A DNA stretch of 64,000 bases from CAIZQW01 sp942493055 (GCA_942493055.1 OW818680.1:2666001-2730000), one strand, 5' to 3'; counted from the first letter of the stretch, positions 1 through 8,371 are shown. A program made the numbers and translations. Notes: generated from the sequence alone by a model not told the origin.

Positions 1-635
1 TTTCCCGCGCCCATGAGATAGCCGACCCAATAATCCAGATCCTCGGTCAGCGACCCGAAGAGCGTCGCCTGCCAATCGCGTTCCGTGCCCAAGAGCTGAT
101 CATTGGACAACTGCAACAGCGTGGCATGCGTATCGGTCTGCTGACTGAGTCCGAAGGGCTGGTAGAACCGGCCGACCCGCAGATTGAAACGTCCGGGTTC
201 ACCAAAAACGTTGTAGAAATCCGCATACGCATTGTGCGTCTCATATTCCCACGCGCCTGCATCGCGAGCCATGGGATCAGCAAGGATGTCCAAACTGTGG
301 TTCCGATAGACGATGCGTCCCTGATAATCGAAGGAGGCGATGGTGCGCGTGGCCGTGGCAAACCGCTTCTGTACCTCAAAGCCCAAGGAGACCCGCGTCA
401 TCGCGTCGTCTGTCTCATGGAGATCCTGCGCCCCCACCGCGAAGAGCAGATACACTTCCTTCCGCAGCAGCAGATTGTCGCCCCACCCAGGCGCTGTCAA
501 CGCTGGCGCATTGGTTGCAGACGACGTCCCGACCGCCAGGTCCGCAAAGGGATCAGCAACAGGAACCTGCGCGTGTCCTGACCCTGCGGACAGAACAACG
601 GCAAGAACAATAACACTGTCGAGCATCAATCGCAT
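1..635 (-). CDS. outer-membrane beta-barrel protein (porin-like), 3' end beyond window
   Basis: Read on the minus strand from the ATG at 633-635, 211 codons stay open to the left edge, so the C-terminus is missing. The N-terminus is a Sec signal with hydrophobic core VIVLAVVLSAGSGHA and likely cleavage after GHA. The mature part shows alternating hydrophobic/polar stretches that end in aromatic residues (AYADFYNVF, FNLRVGRFYQPFGL, DLDYWVGYLMGAG), as in transmembrane barrel strands. An AAGGAAA ribosome site lies a few bases upstream, and a promoter fits at 678-706. I do not recognise a specific family; an OprO/P-like or general porin is the most likely class. The coding call is firm and the function is inference. 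Confidence 0.72.
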   Translation of the reverse strand, partial: MRLMLDSVIVLAVVLSAGSGHAQVPVADPFADLAVGTSSATNAPALTAPGWGDNLLLRKEVYLLFAVGAQDLHETDDAMTRVSLGFEVQKRFATATRTIASFDYQGRIVYRNHSLDILADPMARDAGAWEYETHNAYADFYNVFGEPGRFNLRVGRFYQPFGLSQQTDTHATLLQLSNDQLLGTERDWQATLFGSLTEDLDYWVGYLMGAG

Positions 636-677
636 GTATGTCGTTTCCTTACTGACATGAATACCATTAACGTGTGA

Positions 678-706
678 ACTATACAGAAAAAACGAACAGC
701 AATCAA
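678..706 (-). promoter_or_regulatory. sigma70-type promoter of the barrel gene
   Basis: On the minus strand the sequence reads TTGATT (706-701), 17 bp, then TATAGT (683-678). Both boxes match the housekeeping consensus in most positions and the spacing is ideal. Transcription would start near 671, leaving a leader of about 35 nt before the ATG at 635. Confidence 0.6.
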
Positions 707-820
707 GTAGGGTAATTCCCCACGGGCTGGGCAAGACGAAACAAAAGCAGACTCGAAATAATGGCGCTCTCCGCTGAAATCATGCCTTGCCCGCTCCACC
801 CCGGGCCAACAGGGGAACTG

Positions 821-1282
821 TTATTTTGTTTTCTGAGCAGGTTCTCTTTGCGCTTCATCTTGTGACCCTTTTCTTTCTTTCTGAAGACACAAGTGCATAG
901 TTCCATTTTTAAAATACACCATCATGGATCGCATCGGTTGTATAACGCCATTTGTCTTTGAATATACCCGAGACATTTTTTGGAGATTGTCTTGTTCACA
1001 CTGCCGCCATCCCTCACTTTCCGCAATCCGATCAAAAGACAAAAGCAGCTCGTCTTTTTTTAATTTTGGCTTAAACTCAAACTCTACCCAATCTAGATCC
1101 GCACCAGCGTCTCCTAAATAACGCCCACAAACATTTAAGAACGGTTTTAGCTCTGGCAGCTGATTTATATCGATACGTTCGTCTTTAAAGCATCCGAAAG
1201 AGCACTTCATTACCACAAACAGCAACAGTAGTGTACACGCATTCTTTTTTAGACAGCCTTGTCGCACATTGCAATTATTCAT
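821..1282 (-). CDS. small hypothetical lipoprotein (153 aa)
   Basis: The start is set at 1282 because AAGGAGGT stands 8 bp before this ATG; an open frame continues upstream without such a site. The N-terminus has positive charges, a leucine-rich core (TLLLLFVVMK) and a lipobox-like SFGC, so export and lipidation are likely. The rest is charged and soluble-looking, with no recognised domain and a basic, glutamine-rich tail. Base composition is clearly more AT-rich than in the flanking genes, which suggests recent acquisition. Function unknown. Confidence 0.6.
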   Translation of the reverse strand: MNNCNVRQGCLKKNACTLLLLFVVMKCSFGCFKDERIDINQLPELKPFLNVCGRYLGDAGADLDWVEFEFKPKLKKDELLLSFDRIAESEGWRQCEQDNLQKMSRVYSKTNGVIQPMRSMMVYFKNGTMHLCLQKERKGSQDEAQREPAQKTK

Positions 1283-1499
1283 TGTAATATACCTCCTTGA
1301 GCAGTCCCAAAGTTGAAGCATTGTGTTTTGGCGCACACATTTGATAAACAAGTCTTTGCGTCGCTTGCATGGGGTGAGCCCCTTTCCATTCTTTGGCCAT
1401 ACGCGCTCATCATCATCCGCTGGATTATACTCGTTCGGATCTGGGATGGATAAGCCGCAAGTTAAGAACCGTCAACGCTTCAACCGAATAACACGAAGC

Positions 1500-2870
1500 T
1501 CACTTCAACACCTCCCAGTGGCCGCCTTTGTCCGGACCGATGCGGCGGAGAAGATTTTCTGCCTTCAGTTTTCGGATATGCCACTCGATCCCTTTGCGTG
1601 TGACTCCCAATTGAGTAGCCATTTCATCGGTGGAAATGTTCGCCGAAGTGCAAACCAAACCCAAAATTTTCTCCCTAGTTTTCTCCCTAATTATCTCCCT
1701 AGTTTTCTCCCTAGTTTCTTGGGTGGTTTTCACCTTACTTTTCACCAGCGTTTTCATGGGCGTTTCTTGGGTAGTCGCCTCGCCCTCGGCAAAGGATGGA
1801 CGGTTGAAGGAGACGATAAACAGGTTTCCGACTTCACTGAAGCCAGTATCTGGAACATGTTTCAGGATCAAGGGCATGCCGCGTCCCCAGGACTCAACCA
1901 TCTCGATACGGCGAAACAAGTCGGCGATCAATGGATTACGCCGTTGCGAGACAAAGCCCTTGCGCAAGTCTTCGATTGTGATCAAGCCGTAGAGGCGCCC
2001 CGGGCTCCTGATCTCGACACGATCTTTGAAAACGGCCACCTGAACATAGTCGGGGTCGCGGTAGTCGCGATGGCAAAAAGCATTGATAATGGCCTCGCGC
2101 AACGCCTCGACCGGGATCTCCGGCACATCCACGCGGTAGAGGCCTTCAAGCCGCATGCCGATATGAATATTCTTGAGGATATATTTCTGAGCTTCTTCAA
2201 TGAGTTCAAGAATATCGCCGTCAAAATCGTGTCGGTCTAAGATCATGGCGCTCTCTTGCGTGCCAAATACCGCGCAGCGCAACTGCATCGGAGCCTTTCG
2301 GTCAAAGAACAGGGTTGCTGCATTCAGCAACTGGCCGTTTTTCATCAGTCCCAACTTTGTAAGCGCATTGACGGGGTCATCCCACGTCAGGCGGGCGCGT
2401 TCGACAAAGGCTCGCAACTTGCCTTCATCCAGGTCGGAGACCTTCCTGTCTGAGATTGCGCTGTCCCATGCATGCTGGTCATGGTTCTTCGCCACGATCA
2501 GCCGTTCGAGTTCCCGGGCACTGAGCTGACGGTCTTCATCCGCCACGCGCATATAGGCCCGTCCGTAGGCGTAATAGGGTGTCTCTGTTCCCTCGAACGT
2601 CACCTTGATGCAGACCGCCTGATCGACCGTCTCCGCCGCAATCTTGGGATAGATGCGAGGCTCGATATGCGCGGCGATGGCCTGCGAGATGTCGCGCAGA
2701 GTCTTGTCAGATACCGGCAACCCGATCACGTGTCCGTTGTCCTTGATGCCAAACCAGAGTTCGCCCCGGCCATGCTTGTTCAGGATGGCAGCAATCGAGA
2801 CCAGCCCAGCATGGAGTTCGGCAAGGCTTTTCTTGAGTTCGATCGTTTCGGATTCTTTCATGCTACACAT
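1500..2870 (-). CDS. AlbA_2 / RecG-like putative transcriptional regulator with C-terminal winged helix
   Basis: The protein is 456 aa from the ATG at 2870, chosen because AGGAG/AAGGGA lies just upstream; a longer frame reaches 2906 without a ribosome site. The N-terminal ~120 residues match the Schlafen AlbA_2 fold (ESETIELKKS, GRGELWFGIKDNG, GRAYMRVADEDRQLS). The middle carries the RecG-like ATP-binding C-terminal domain with EALREAIINAFCHRDY, EIRSPGRL and VESWGRGM. A (T/I)-R-E-(K/I) tetrapeptide repeat linker follows at 1667-1714. The last ~55 residues form a helix-turn-helix (ISTDEMATQLGVTRKGIEWHI). Such proteins are usually annotated as regulators or ATP-dependent DNA-binding proteins; the target is unknown. 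It appears to be a stand-alone gene. Confidence 0.82.
   Translation of the reverse strand: MCSMKESETIELKKSLAELHAGLVSIAAILNKHGRGELWFGIKDNGHVIGLPVSDKTLRDISQAIAAHIEPRIYPKIAAETVDQAVCIKVTFEGTETPYYAYGRAYMRVADEDRQLSARELERLIVAKNHDQHAWDSAISDRKVSDLDEGKLRAFVERARLTWDDPVNALTKLGLMKNGQLLNAATLFFDRKAPMQLRCAVFGTQESAMILDRHDFDGDILELIEEAQKYILKNIHIGMRLEGLYRVDVPEIPVEALREAIINAFCHRDYRDPDYVQVAVFKDRVEIRSPGRLYGLITIEDLRKGFVSQRRNPLIADLFRRIEMVESWGRGMPLILKHVPDTGFSEVGNLFIVSFNRPSFAEGEATTQETPMKTLVKSKVKTTQETREKTREIIREKTREKILGLVCTSANISTDEMATQLGVTRKGIEWHIRKLKAENLLRRIGPDKGGHWEVLK
1667..1714 (+). repeat. four tandem 12-bp units inside the AlbA_2 gene
   Basis: Units at 1667-1678, 1679-1690, 1691-1702 and 1703-1714 read TTTTCTCCCTAG with one or two changes. 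On the coding (minus) strand each unit encodes a tetrapeptide such as TREK or IREK, so gain or loss of a unit keeps frame and only changes linker length. The same tract creates a spurious plus-strand reading frame rich in LPSF. Confidence 0.9.
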
Positions 2871-3077
2871 TGCGTTCCCTTCTCCTGGCTTAAAACCTAT
2901 CATCAAGGCATCTCACACACGTATCGGACTTTGAATTTTTATATGATGCCCTTCTCACTTGATTTCGGCAAGAATAAAAGAGGGGTAGACGTTCTAAAGT
3001 GCAAGAGCAAAGTGTCAACGGAGCCTGTCCGGCGTTTCATCCGCCGTAGCCTTGGTGTAGGCAGAAGCTCTAGCGTA

Positions 3078-3117
3078 GGCGGGTCTCGCCCCGCCGATCC
3101 AGAGCCGAGACGGCTCT
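3078..3117. repeat. pair of REP-like hairpins between genes
   Basis: GGCGGG-TCTCGC-CCCGCC at 3078-3095 and AGAGCCG-AGA-CGGCTCT at 3101-3117 are two adjacent perfect stem-loops in the 268-bp spacer between the AlbA_2 gene and the Rrf2 operon end. No T-run follows on either strand, so they look like REP-type repeats rather than a terminator. The rest of the spacer shows nothing else I can name. Confidence 0.55.
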
Positions 3118-3138
3118 GCCACCTTGTATAGCTTTCGC

Positions 3139-3582
3139 TTAAATGGTGTAATTCAAGCTGTCGATGGATTCTGCTTCGCGGTGGCGGGCAAGCAGGTCTT
3201 CCAGGGTGATCCCGCTTAGAACTGCCGCAATCTTATTTTCCAATTCGACCCAGGCGTTGTGGGTGACCATGTAAACACTGTTTCGATTCTTCTCTTCGAT
3301 CTTTTGATCGGCAACAAAGGTCACTGATCCTTCCAGCACGTTGACAATGTCGCAGATGCTGATCTCTGACGGTTTGCGAGCCAGCACATACCCGCCTTGT
3401 GAACCGCGCTTGACGCGCAAGATTCCTGCGGCGGTCAGCGGGGTGACAACATGCCAGAGATAGGGTTGCGAAATTCCCTGTCGGACTGCTATGTCACTCA
3501 ACGTCACGGGCCCCAGATGCTGCTGCAACGCCACGTCCAGCAGGAGCCGTAACGCATATCTTCCTTTTGCCGTAATTTTCAT
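3139..3582 (-). CDS. Rrf2-family transcriptional regulator (CymR-like)
   Basis: The protein is 147 aa, the normal size for Rrf2. The N-terminus MKITAKGRYALRLLLDVA and the helix-turn-helix TLSDIAVRQGISQPYLWHVV followed by the wing KRGSQGGYVLAR are classic for the family. IscR-type proteins carry a three-cysteine cluster around residues 90-105; here that region has none (the only cysteine is in ISICDIV), so an Fe-S cluster is unlikely and the protein is nearer to CymR. CymR of Firmicutes controls sulfur genes. Here the gene overlaps the metC-type gene by 4 bp (ATGA) and faces a sulfate-assimilation operon, so control of sulfur metabolism from the 5876-6064 region is a reasonable inference. Confidence 0.85.
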   Translation of the reverse strand: MKITAKGRYALRLLLDVALQQHLGPVTLSDIAVRQGISQPYLWHVVTPLTAAGILRVKRGSQGGYVLARKPSEISICDIVNVLEGSVTFVADQKIEEKNRNSVYMVTHNAWVELENKIAAVLSGITLEDLLARHREAESIDSLNYTI

Positions 3583-4727
3583 GTTAAGTGCTCCGGGTTC
3601 AGTGCTTGGTCAAGATCAGCGATCAGATCTTCCGTGCTTTCTAATCCCACCGAGAGGCGCACAAGCCCGTCGGTGATGCCGCGCGCCTGGCGCTCCTCAG
3701 TCGGCATGGCGGCATGGGACATGGTCTTCGGATAGGAGAGGATGCTCTCCACGCCGCCCAGGCTGACAGCGACCAGCGGCAGCTTCACACGCTTGAGGAA
3801 GGCCACAGCCGTGGGTCCGTTTGCCAACTCGAAGGAAACGACCGCGCCGCCGCCGCGCGCCTGTTGCGCATGGATCGAATACCCAGCATGGCTTTCAAGG
3901 CCGGGATAAAACACCCGCCTCACTTCTCTCCTGGCCGACAGCCAAGTCGCTATCTCGTCAGCGCTCCGCTGTTGCGCATCGAGGCGCACGCCCAGCGTCT
4001 TGATGCCGCGCTGCACAAGCCAGGAGTCCTGCGGACCCAGTATCGCGCCAAAGCTGTTCTGGATGGTCTTGAGCTTCTTTCCGAGTTCCGCTTCACGGGT
4101 GACAGCCAGACCGGCAATCACATCACTGTGGCCAGCGAGAAACTTCGTGGCGCTATGAACTACGATATCAAAGCCGAGCTCCAAGGGCCGCTGCAAATGC
4201 GGGGTCATAAAGGTGTTGTCCGTGATGGCCAGTATCCCATGCTCATGCGCAAGGGCTGCCATGGCCCGCAGATCCGTGATCTGCAGCAACGGATTGGCCG
4301 GCGTCTCCACGAACAACCCGCGCGTGGCGGGCGTGATGGCTCGCCGTACCGCATCAGGATCCATGCTGTCCACGAAGCTCACCTGAAGACCCCAGCGCTT
4401 GAAGAGCGTGGTCAGCACGCGGTAGGTGCCGCCATATATATCGCGTCCGACCACCAGATGGTCGCCCGGCTGGAAGAGCATCAGCACCGAAGAGGTCGCG
4501 GCCATTCCCGAGGCGAAGGCCAAGCCGCGCGCGCCGTTTTCAAGAACCGCGATGGTATGCTCCAGCGCCTCACGTGTCGGATTGTCGCTGCGGGCGTAGT
4601 CATACGCGCCGAGATGCTCGGGATCAGGTTGATTAAAAGTAGAAACTTGGTAAATCGGAATGCCCGACGCGCCTGTATAGGGATCGCGGTCGCGTCCCGA
4701 ATGAATCAATTTTGTCTGTTCAGTCAT
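3579..4727 (-). CDS. metC: PLP-dependent trans-sulfuration enzyme (cystathionine lyase/synthase family, MetC-like)
   Basis: The protein is 382 aa, the full length of the Cys/Met metabolism PLP family. It shows the family signatures AYDYARSDNPTREALE, FASGMAATSSVL (PLP phosphate region), TDNTFMTPHLQRP and the Schiff-base lysine Lys195 in HSATKFLAGHSD. It overlaps both neighbours by 4 bp, so the three genes are translationally coupled. Members interconvert cystathionine, homocysteine and cysteine, and gamma-synthase and beta-lyase cannot be told apart by eye. By analogy with the Bacillus metI-metC pair, this second gene is assigned as the beta-lyase; that is inference. Confidence 0.82.
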   Translation of the reverse strand: MTEQTKLIHSGRDRDPYTGASGIPIYQVSTFNQPDPEHLGAYDYARSDNPTREALEHTIAVLENGARGLAFASGMAATSSVLMLFQPGDHLVVGRDIYGGTYRVLTTLFKRWGLQVSFVDSMDPDAVRRAITPATRGLFVETPANPLLQITDLRAMAALAHEHGILAITDNTFMTPHLQRPLELGFDIVVHSATKFLAGHSDVIAGLAVTREAELGKKLKTIQNSFGAILGPQDSWLVQRGIKTLGVRLDAQQRSADEIATWLSARREVRRVFYPGLESHAGYSIHAQQARGGGAVVSFELANGPTAVAFLKRVKLPLVAVSLGGVESILSYPKTMSHAAMPTEERQARGITDGLVRLSVGLESTEDLIADLDQALNPEHLT

Positions 4728-5875
4728 AACACAGCCTCCAGATCGTCGAGCAGATCGCGCACATCCTCGATGCCCACCGAGAGCCGCAGCAACCGGTCGT
4801 TGATGCCGAGCCGATGGCGCGTCGCCTCGTCGATGTCGGCATGCGTCTGCACAGACGGGTACGTGATGAGAGATTCTACACCACCGAGACTTTCGGCGAA
4901 CAGGAAAATCTTCACCCCGGCCAAGATCGCAGCCACTCGCGCAGGATCATCCACCTCAAACGAGATCATGCCGCCCCAGCCACTTTTCTCGCGCAGGAGG
5001 ATGTCGCGTCCGGGATGGTTCGGCAGCCCCGGATAATAGACGCGCCGGACGCGCGGATGACCCGCCAGCCACGTCGCGATCTCCAGCGCATTCTCCTGCT
5101 GCCGCGCCACGCGCAGGGTCAGCGTCTTGAGTCCGCGCAGCGTCAGCCAGGAGTCCTGCGGTCCGAGAATGCCGCCCGACGCGTTCTGCAGGAAGCCGAT
5201 GCGCTCCGACAGTTCCGGTGTCGCCGTGACCACCGCGCCTGCCACCACATCGTTGTGTCCGGCCAGATATTTCGTCGCGCTGTAGACCACCAGATCAGCC
5301 CCCTGCTCTATCGGACGCTGGAGGGCCGGCGTGAGAAACGTGTTGTCCACAATCGTGAGGATACCCCGCGCCCGCGCCATCTTCGCGATGGCCCGTATGT
5401 CGGCAATCCTCAGAATGGGATTGGTCGGCGACTCGATCAACACGCCTCTCACCTGCGGAAGGTCCAGCGCCATTTCAACGACCTCCGTATCCGAGGTGTC
5501 CACATAGATCGCCTCGATGCCGAGCGGACGATAGATCCTTTCAAACAACCGGTACGTGCCGCCGTAGAGGTCTTCGGTGACCACCAGTTTGTCCCCGGGA
5601 ACGAACAAGCGCAGCACCGCATCGATCGCCGCCAGCCCTGAGGCGAAGGCGAACCCGCGGTGACCGGCATCCGCCTCGGCAAGGGTTTCCTCCAACACAA
5701 GCCGCGTCGGATTGGACGATCGCGAATAGTCGAACCCGGTACTCTGCCCGAGTCCGGGATGGACGAAGGACGCTGTCTGATAGATCGGCACCGAGATTGA
5801 GCCCGTCGCCTTATCATAGCGGTTACCGGCCTGTGCCAGACGCGTCGTCAACTGTGCTTGCTTTGCTGAACTCAA
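4724..5875 (-). CDS. metI: cystathionine gamma-synthase / O-acylhomoserine thiolyase-type enzyme (MetI-like)
   Basis: The protein is 383 aa with the same fold as its neighbour: GFDYSRSSNPTRLVLEETLA, FASGLAAIDAVLRLF, VDNTFLTPALQRP and the PLP lysine Lys202 in YSATKYLAGHND. Translation appears to begin at a TTG (5873-5875), backed by a strong GGGGAGG ribosome site 5 bp upstream; no ATG fits. It is the first gene of the minus-strand metI-metC-rrf2 operon, transcribed from the shared divergent region. As no cysK is visible here, this enzyme could fix sulfide onto an O-acylhomoserine and so close the sulfate pathway encoded opposite. That role is inferred from context. Confidence 0.82.
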   Translation of the reverse strand: MSSAKQAQLTTRLAQAGNRYDKATGSISVPIYQTASFVHPGLGQSTGFDYSRSSNPTRLVLEETLAEADAGHRGFAFASGLAAIDAVLRLFVPGDKLVVTEDLYGGTYRLFERIYRPLGIEAIYVDTSDTEVVEMALDLPQVRGVLIESPTNPILRIADIRAIAKMARARGILTIVDNTFLTPALQRPIEQGADLVVYSATKYLAGHNDVVAGAVVTATPELSERIGFLQNASGGILGPQDSWLTLRGLKTLTLRVARQQENALEIATWLAGHPRVRRVYYPGLPNHPGRDILLREKSGWGGMISFEVDDPARVAAILAGVKIFLFAESLGGVESLITYPSVQTHADIDEATRHRLGINDRLLRLSVGIEDVRDLLDDLEAVL

Positions 5876-5898
5876 GGTTGCCTCCCCAAAAAAACATT

Positions 5899-5983
5899 AT
5901 TGTCTATTGAATTAATGTAAATTGTAGACAATTAGCCGCAATCTGTCAACAAGCATGATTTAAATTATTATCTATATTGTCTA
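5899..5983. promoter_or_regulatory. three copies of ATTGTCTA in the divergent metI/sbp region
   Basis: ATTGTCTA occurs at 5899-5906 and 5976-5983 on the plus strand and at 5925-5932 on the minus strand. The two plus copies extend to a shared 12-mer, ATTGTCTATTGA. The middle copy sits in the near-palindrome ATTGTAGACAAT (5921-5932). On the minus strand TTTACA, 16 bp, TAATGT could serve metI. The arrangement fits operator sites for the neighbouring Rrf2 regulator. Confidence 0.5.
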
Positions 5984-6013
5984 TTGACATGGTTTACAAT
6001 AGATGCTATTGTA
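5984..6013 (+). promoter_or_regulatory. promoter of the sulfate operon with a palindrome across the -10 box
   Basis: TTGACA (5984-5989), a 17-bp spacer and TATTGT (6007-6012) form a good sigma70 promoter facing the sulfate operon. A perfect inverted repeat, TACAATAG-ATG-CTATTGTA, spans 5995-6013 and covers the -10 box. A protein bound there would block initiation, so this is a likely repressor operator. The leader to the ATG at 6065 is about 45 nt. Confidence 0.62.
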
Positions 6014-6064
6014 CGCCCCGTTCACGCCACAACAGGCGGAGCGGAACACGGAAAGGAGCATGAG

Positions 6065-7150
6065 ATGACGCAGAAGGGCATATATGGATGGATCGCTGTA
6101 GCAGGCATCGCCACGCGACTTTTCGCGGCGGAGAAGATTTCCCTGCTCAACGTCTCGTATGACCCGACGCGTGAGTTTTATCGCGACATCAATCAGGCCT
6201 TTGTCCATAGCAATACCCTGAACGGCGCAAAAACCCAGCTCGCCTTCCGTCAGTCCCACGGCGGCTCCGGCAAGCAGGCGCGGGGCGTGATCGACGGTTT
6301 GGATGCGGATGTGGTGACCCTCGCCCTCGCCTACGACATCGACGCCATCGCCCGCGCAGGATTGATCTCAACAAACTGGCAAGGACGCCTCCCCCACAAC
6401 AGCGCCCCCTACACCTCAACCATCGTCTTTCTTGTGCGTAAAGGCAATCCGAAGAAGATCCGCACCTGGAACGACCTCATCCGTCCCGGTATCGAGGTCA
6501 TCACCCCCAACCCTAAAACCTCGGGCGGGGCCCGCTGGAACCATCTCGCTGCCTGGGCCGCGATCCTCGAACAGGAGTTGGGGGGCGATCTCTCGTCCTT
6601 GACCCGTCCTGAGGCCGCGCCTGAAGTCGCACAGGCACAGGCCAAGGCAAAGGCCTTTCTCGCCGAACTCTACCGGCATGTCCCGATCCTCGACTCCGGT
6701 GCGCGCGCCGCCACGACCACCTTTGCCCAGCGCCGCCTCGGCGATGTTCTCCTGACTTGGGAGAACGAGGCTTTCCTGGCTATTGAAAAGCTGGGCGCCC
6801 AGGGTCTTGAGATCGTGGTTCCTCCGGTGAGCATCCTTGCGGAACCCCCGGTATCCGTGGTCGACCGCGTGGTGGACCGCAACGGCCACCGGCATCTGGC
6901 CGAAGCCTATCTGAACTTTCTCTACTCGCCCGAAGCCCAGCGTCTCGCGGCAAAGCACTATTATCGTCCCCGCCTGCCGCAGCATGCGGCGCCCGCAGAC
7001 CTCGCTCGTCTGGTCACGCTCAAATTGCTGACCGTTGACGAGGTCTTCGGCGGTTGGGCAAAGGCGCATCACGATCATTTTACGGATGGCGGCTTGTTTG
7101 ATCAGGTCTATCTGTCCAGCGGCAAATACCAGAAACAATCGAAGAAGTAA
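6065..7150 (+). CDS. sbp: sulfate ABC transporter, periplasmic sulfate-binding protein
   Basis: The start at 6065 is preferred over the longer frame from 5984, because it has AAAGGAG upstream and begins a short signal peptide (GIYGWIAVAGIATRLFAAE). The resulting 361 aa are close to Sbp/CysP size. The family hallmark LLNVSYDPTREFYRDIN opens the mature protein. Others follow: SHGGSGKQARGVIDGLDADVVTLALAYDID, given here only as landmarks at about residues 62-91, and TSGGARWNHLAAW. The protein binds sulfate or thiosulfate and delivers it to CysT/CysW. It is the first gene of the plus-strand sulfate operon, under the 5984 promoter. Confidence 0.92.
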   Translation: MTQKGIYGWIAVAGIATRLFAAEKISLLNVSYDPTREFYRDINQAFVHSNTLNGAKTQLAFRQSHGGSGKQARGVIDGLDADVVTLALAYDIDAIARAGLISTNWQGRLPHNSAPYTSTIVFLVRKGNPKKIRTWNDLIRPGIEVITPNPKTSGGARWNHLAAWAAILEQELGGDLSSLTRPEAAPEVAQAQAKAKAFLAELYRHVPILDSGARAATTTFAQRRLGDVLLTWENEAFLAIEKLGAQGLEIVVPPVSILAEPPVSVVDRVVDRNGHRHLAEAYLNFLYSPEAQRLAAKHYYRPRLPQHAAPADLARLVTLKLLTVDEVFGGWAKAHHDHFTDGGLFDQVYLSSGKYQKQSKK

Positions 7151-7160
7151 TTTGAAAAGG

Positions 7161-7331
7161 AATCGTGGAATGTTGGAATATTGGAATAGTGAGCTTGCCG
7201 ACAGCTTATCCCAAGGGCTGGAGGGCGAGGCTGTGCCGAGCCGCAAGTGGTGGTGTTCGTTTACACGGCTCGCCGCAGTCTCGCCCTCCAAAATATCATT
7301 CCAGCATTCCAGCATTCCAACATTCCAACTG
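7161..7331. repeat. composite repeat A: 8-bp-periodic arms around a REP-like pair
   Basis: The left arm holds 8-bp words (TCGTGGAA, TGTTGGAA, TATTGGAA at 7163-7186). The right arm holds TTCCAGCA twice, TTCCAACA and TTCCAACT at 7299-7330, in inverse orientation. The core has two inverted copies of a ~25-bp segment (7219-7243 and 7265-7290, each starting TGGAGGGCGAG on its own strand). It fills the gap between sbp and cysT. Confidence 0.75.
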
Positions 7332-7361
7332 ACTTTATAGACACACAGGGGTTATCCTCAG

Positions 7362-8195
7362 ATGAAACTAACTTTCAAAGAGAAGAGCGTGTTGCCGGGA
7401 TTCGGGTTGTCACTCGGATTTACGGTCTTCTATCTTTCGTTGGTCGTTCTCCTTCCGCTGAGCGCCTTGATCATCAGGAGCAGTGAAGCAGGCTTCTCAG
7501 GATTTATCGCGACCCTTTCGCAGCCGCGCGTCCTGGCGGCTTTCCGTGTCACCTTCGCGTCCGCACTGCAAGCCGCCGTGATCAACGTGGTGCTTGGCAG
7601 CATCGTCGCCTGGTTCCTGGTGCGTGGCCGCTTCCCTCTCAAGCGGCTGGTGGATGCCGTGGTGGACCTGCCCTTTGCCCTGCCCACAGCGGTGAGCGGC
7701 ATCGCCCTCACAGCCCTGGTCGCGCCTACTGCGCCCCTCGGCGCCTTCCTGGCGGAACACGGTCTCCCGATCGCCTTCACGCCACGGGGCATCACCCTTG
7801 CGATGATCTTTGTCGGCCTGCCCTTCGTGATCCGGAACGTGCAGCCGGCCTTGGCTGATCTGAGCCGCGAACTGGAAGAGGCCGCGAACAGCTTGGGCGC
7901 AACGCGCTTCCAGACCTTGACACGCGTCATGCTTCCGTTGCTGGCACCGTCGCTTCTCAGCGGCTTCACGCTGGCCTTCTCACGGGCGCTGGGCGAATAC
8001 GGTTCGGTCGTCTTCATCGCCGGCAATCTGCCCATGAAGACAGAGATCGCTTCTCTGCTGATCATTACCAAGCTGGAGCAGTTCGACACCACAGGCGCGA
8101 GCGTGATTGCCGTTGCGCTTCTGGCGCTTTCGTTTGTAGCGATTTTTTTGATCAACCTGCTTCAGGCGCGTACCGCGAAGTATTTCGGAAACTGA
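7362..8195 (+). CDS. cysT: sulfate ABC transporter permease CysT (CysU)
   Basis: The protein is 277 aa, normal for the family, with six hydrophobic segments, the first at about residues 15-38. The cytoplasmic coupling loop EEAANSLGATRFQTLTRVMLP is the conserved EAA motif of ABC permeases (quoted up to 20 residues plus one at its edge). The family stretches VDLPFALPTAVSGIAL and RALGEYGSVVFIAGN are also present. With CysW it forms the channel that CysA energises. The ribosome site is weak; the gene follows composite repeat A and is probably read from the upstream promoter. Confidence 0.93.
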   Translation: MKLTFKEKSVLPGFGLSLGFTVFYLSLVVLLPLSALIIRSSEAGFSGFIATLSQPRVLAAFRVTFASALQAAVINVVLGSIVAWFLVRGRFPLKRLVDAVVDLPFALPTAVSGIALTALVAPTAPLGAFLAEHGLPIAFTPRGITLAMIFVGLPFVIRNVQPALADLSRELEEAANSLGATRFQTLTRVMLPLLAPSLLSGFTLAFSRALGEYGSVVFIAGNLPMKTEIASLLIITKLEQFDTTGASVIAVALLALSFVAIFLINLLQARTAKYFGN

Positions 8196-8207
8196 AACGG
8201 TACGAGA

Positions 8208-8362
8208 GAGGAATATTGGAATGTTGGAATACTGGAATATTGGAAGAAGACATGGAGGGACGCGCTCTGTCGCGTCCGGCCACGACAAAGCGTGGCCCTC
8301 CAAACGCCACTATTCCGTTTTCCCATCATTCCACCATTCCAGTATTCCATCATTCCAGTGAA
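8208..8362. repeat. composite repeat B: 8-bp-periodic arms around two abutting REP hairpins
   Basis: The left arm is TATTGGAA, TGTTGGAA, TACTGGAA, TATTGGAA at 8214-8245, exactly 8 bp apart. The right arm is TTCCACCA, TTCCAGTA, TTCCATCA, TTCCAGTG at 8329-8360. The core holds GGACGCG-CTCTGT-CGCGTCC (8258-8277) directly followed by GGCCACG-ACAAAG-CGTGGCC (8278-8297), bracketed by TGGAGG (8253) and CCTCCA (8297). It lies between cysT and cysW. An open frame through it is not part of CysW. Confidence 0.82.
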
Positions 8363-8371
8363 GTTAAAGTC

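Noticed and set aside
703..906. 67-codon minus-strand frame after the small lipoprotein gene
   Set aside because: It overlaps the lipoprotein C-terminus in another frame, has no ribosome site and no recognisable features.
1360..1380. GGGG-TGAG-CCCC hairpin as a terminator
   Set aside because: The stem is only 4 bp and no clear T-run follows on the transcribed strand.
1323..2240. 305-codon plus-strand frame rich in LPSF and FH
   Set aside because: It is the antisense shadow of the AlbA_2 gene; its repeat comes from the 12-bp tract and it has no family signature.
8216..8371. Upstream in-frame extension of cysW
   Set aside because: It translates composite repeat B; CysW homologues begin at the equivalent of 8372.
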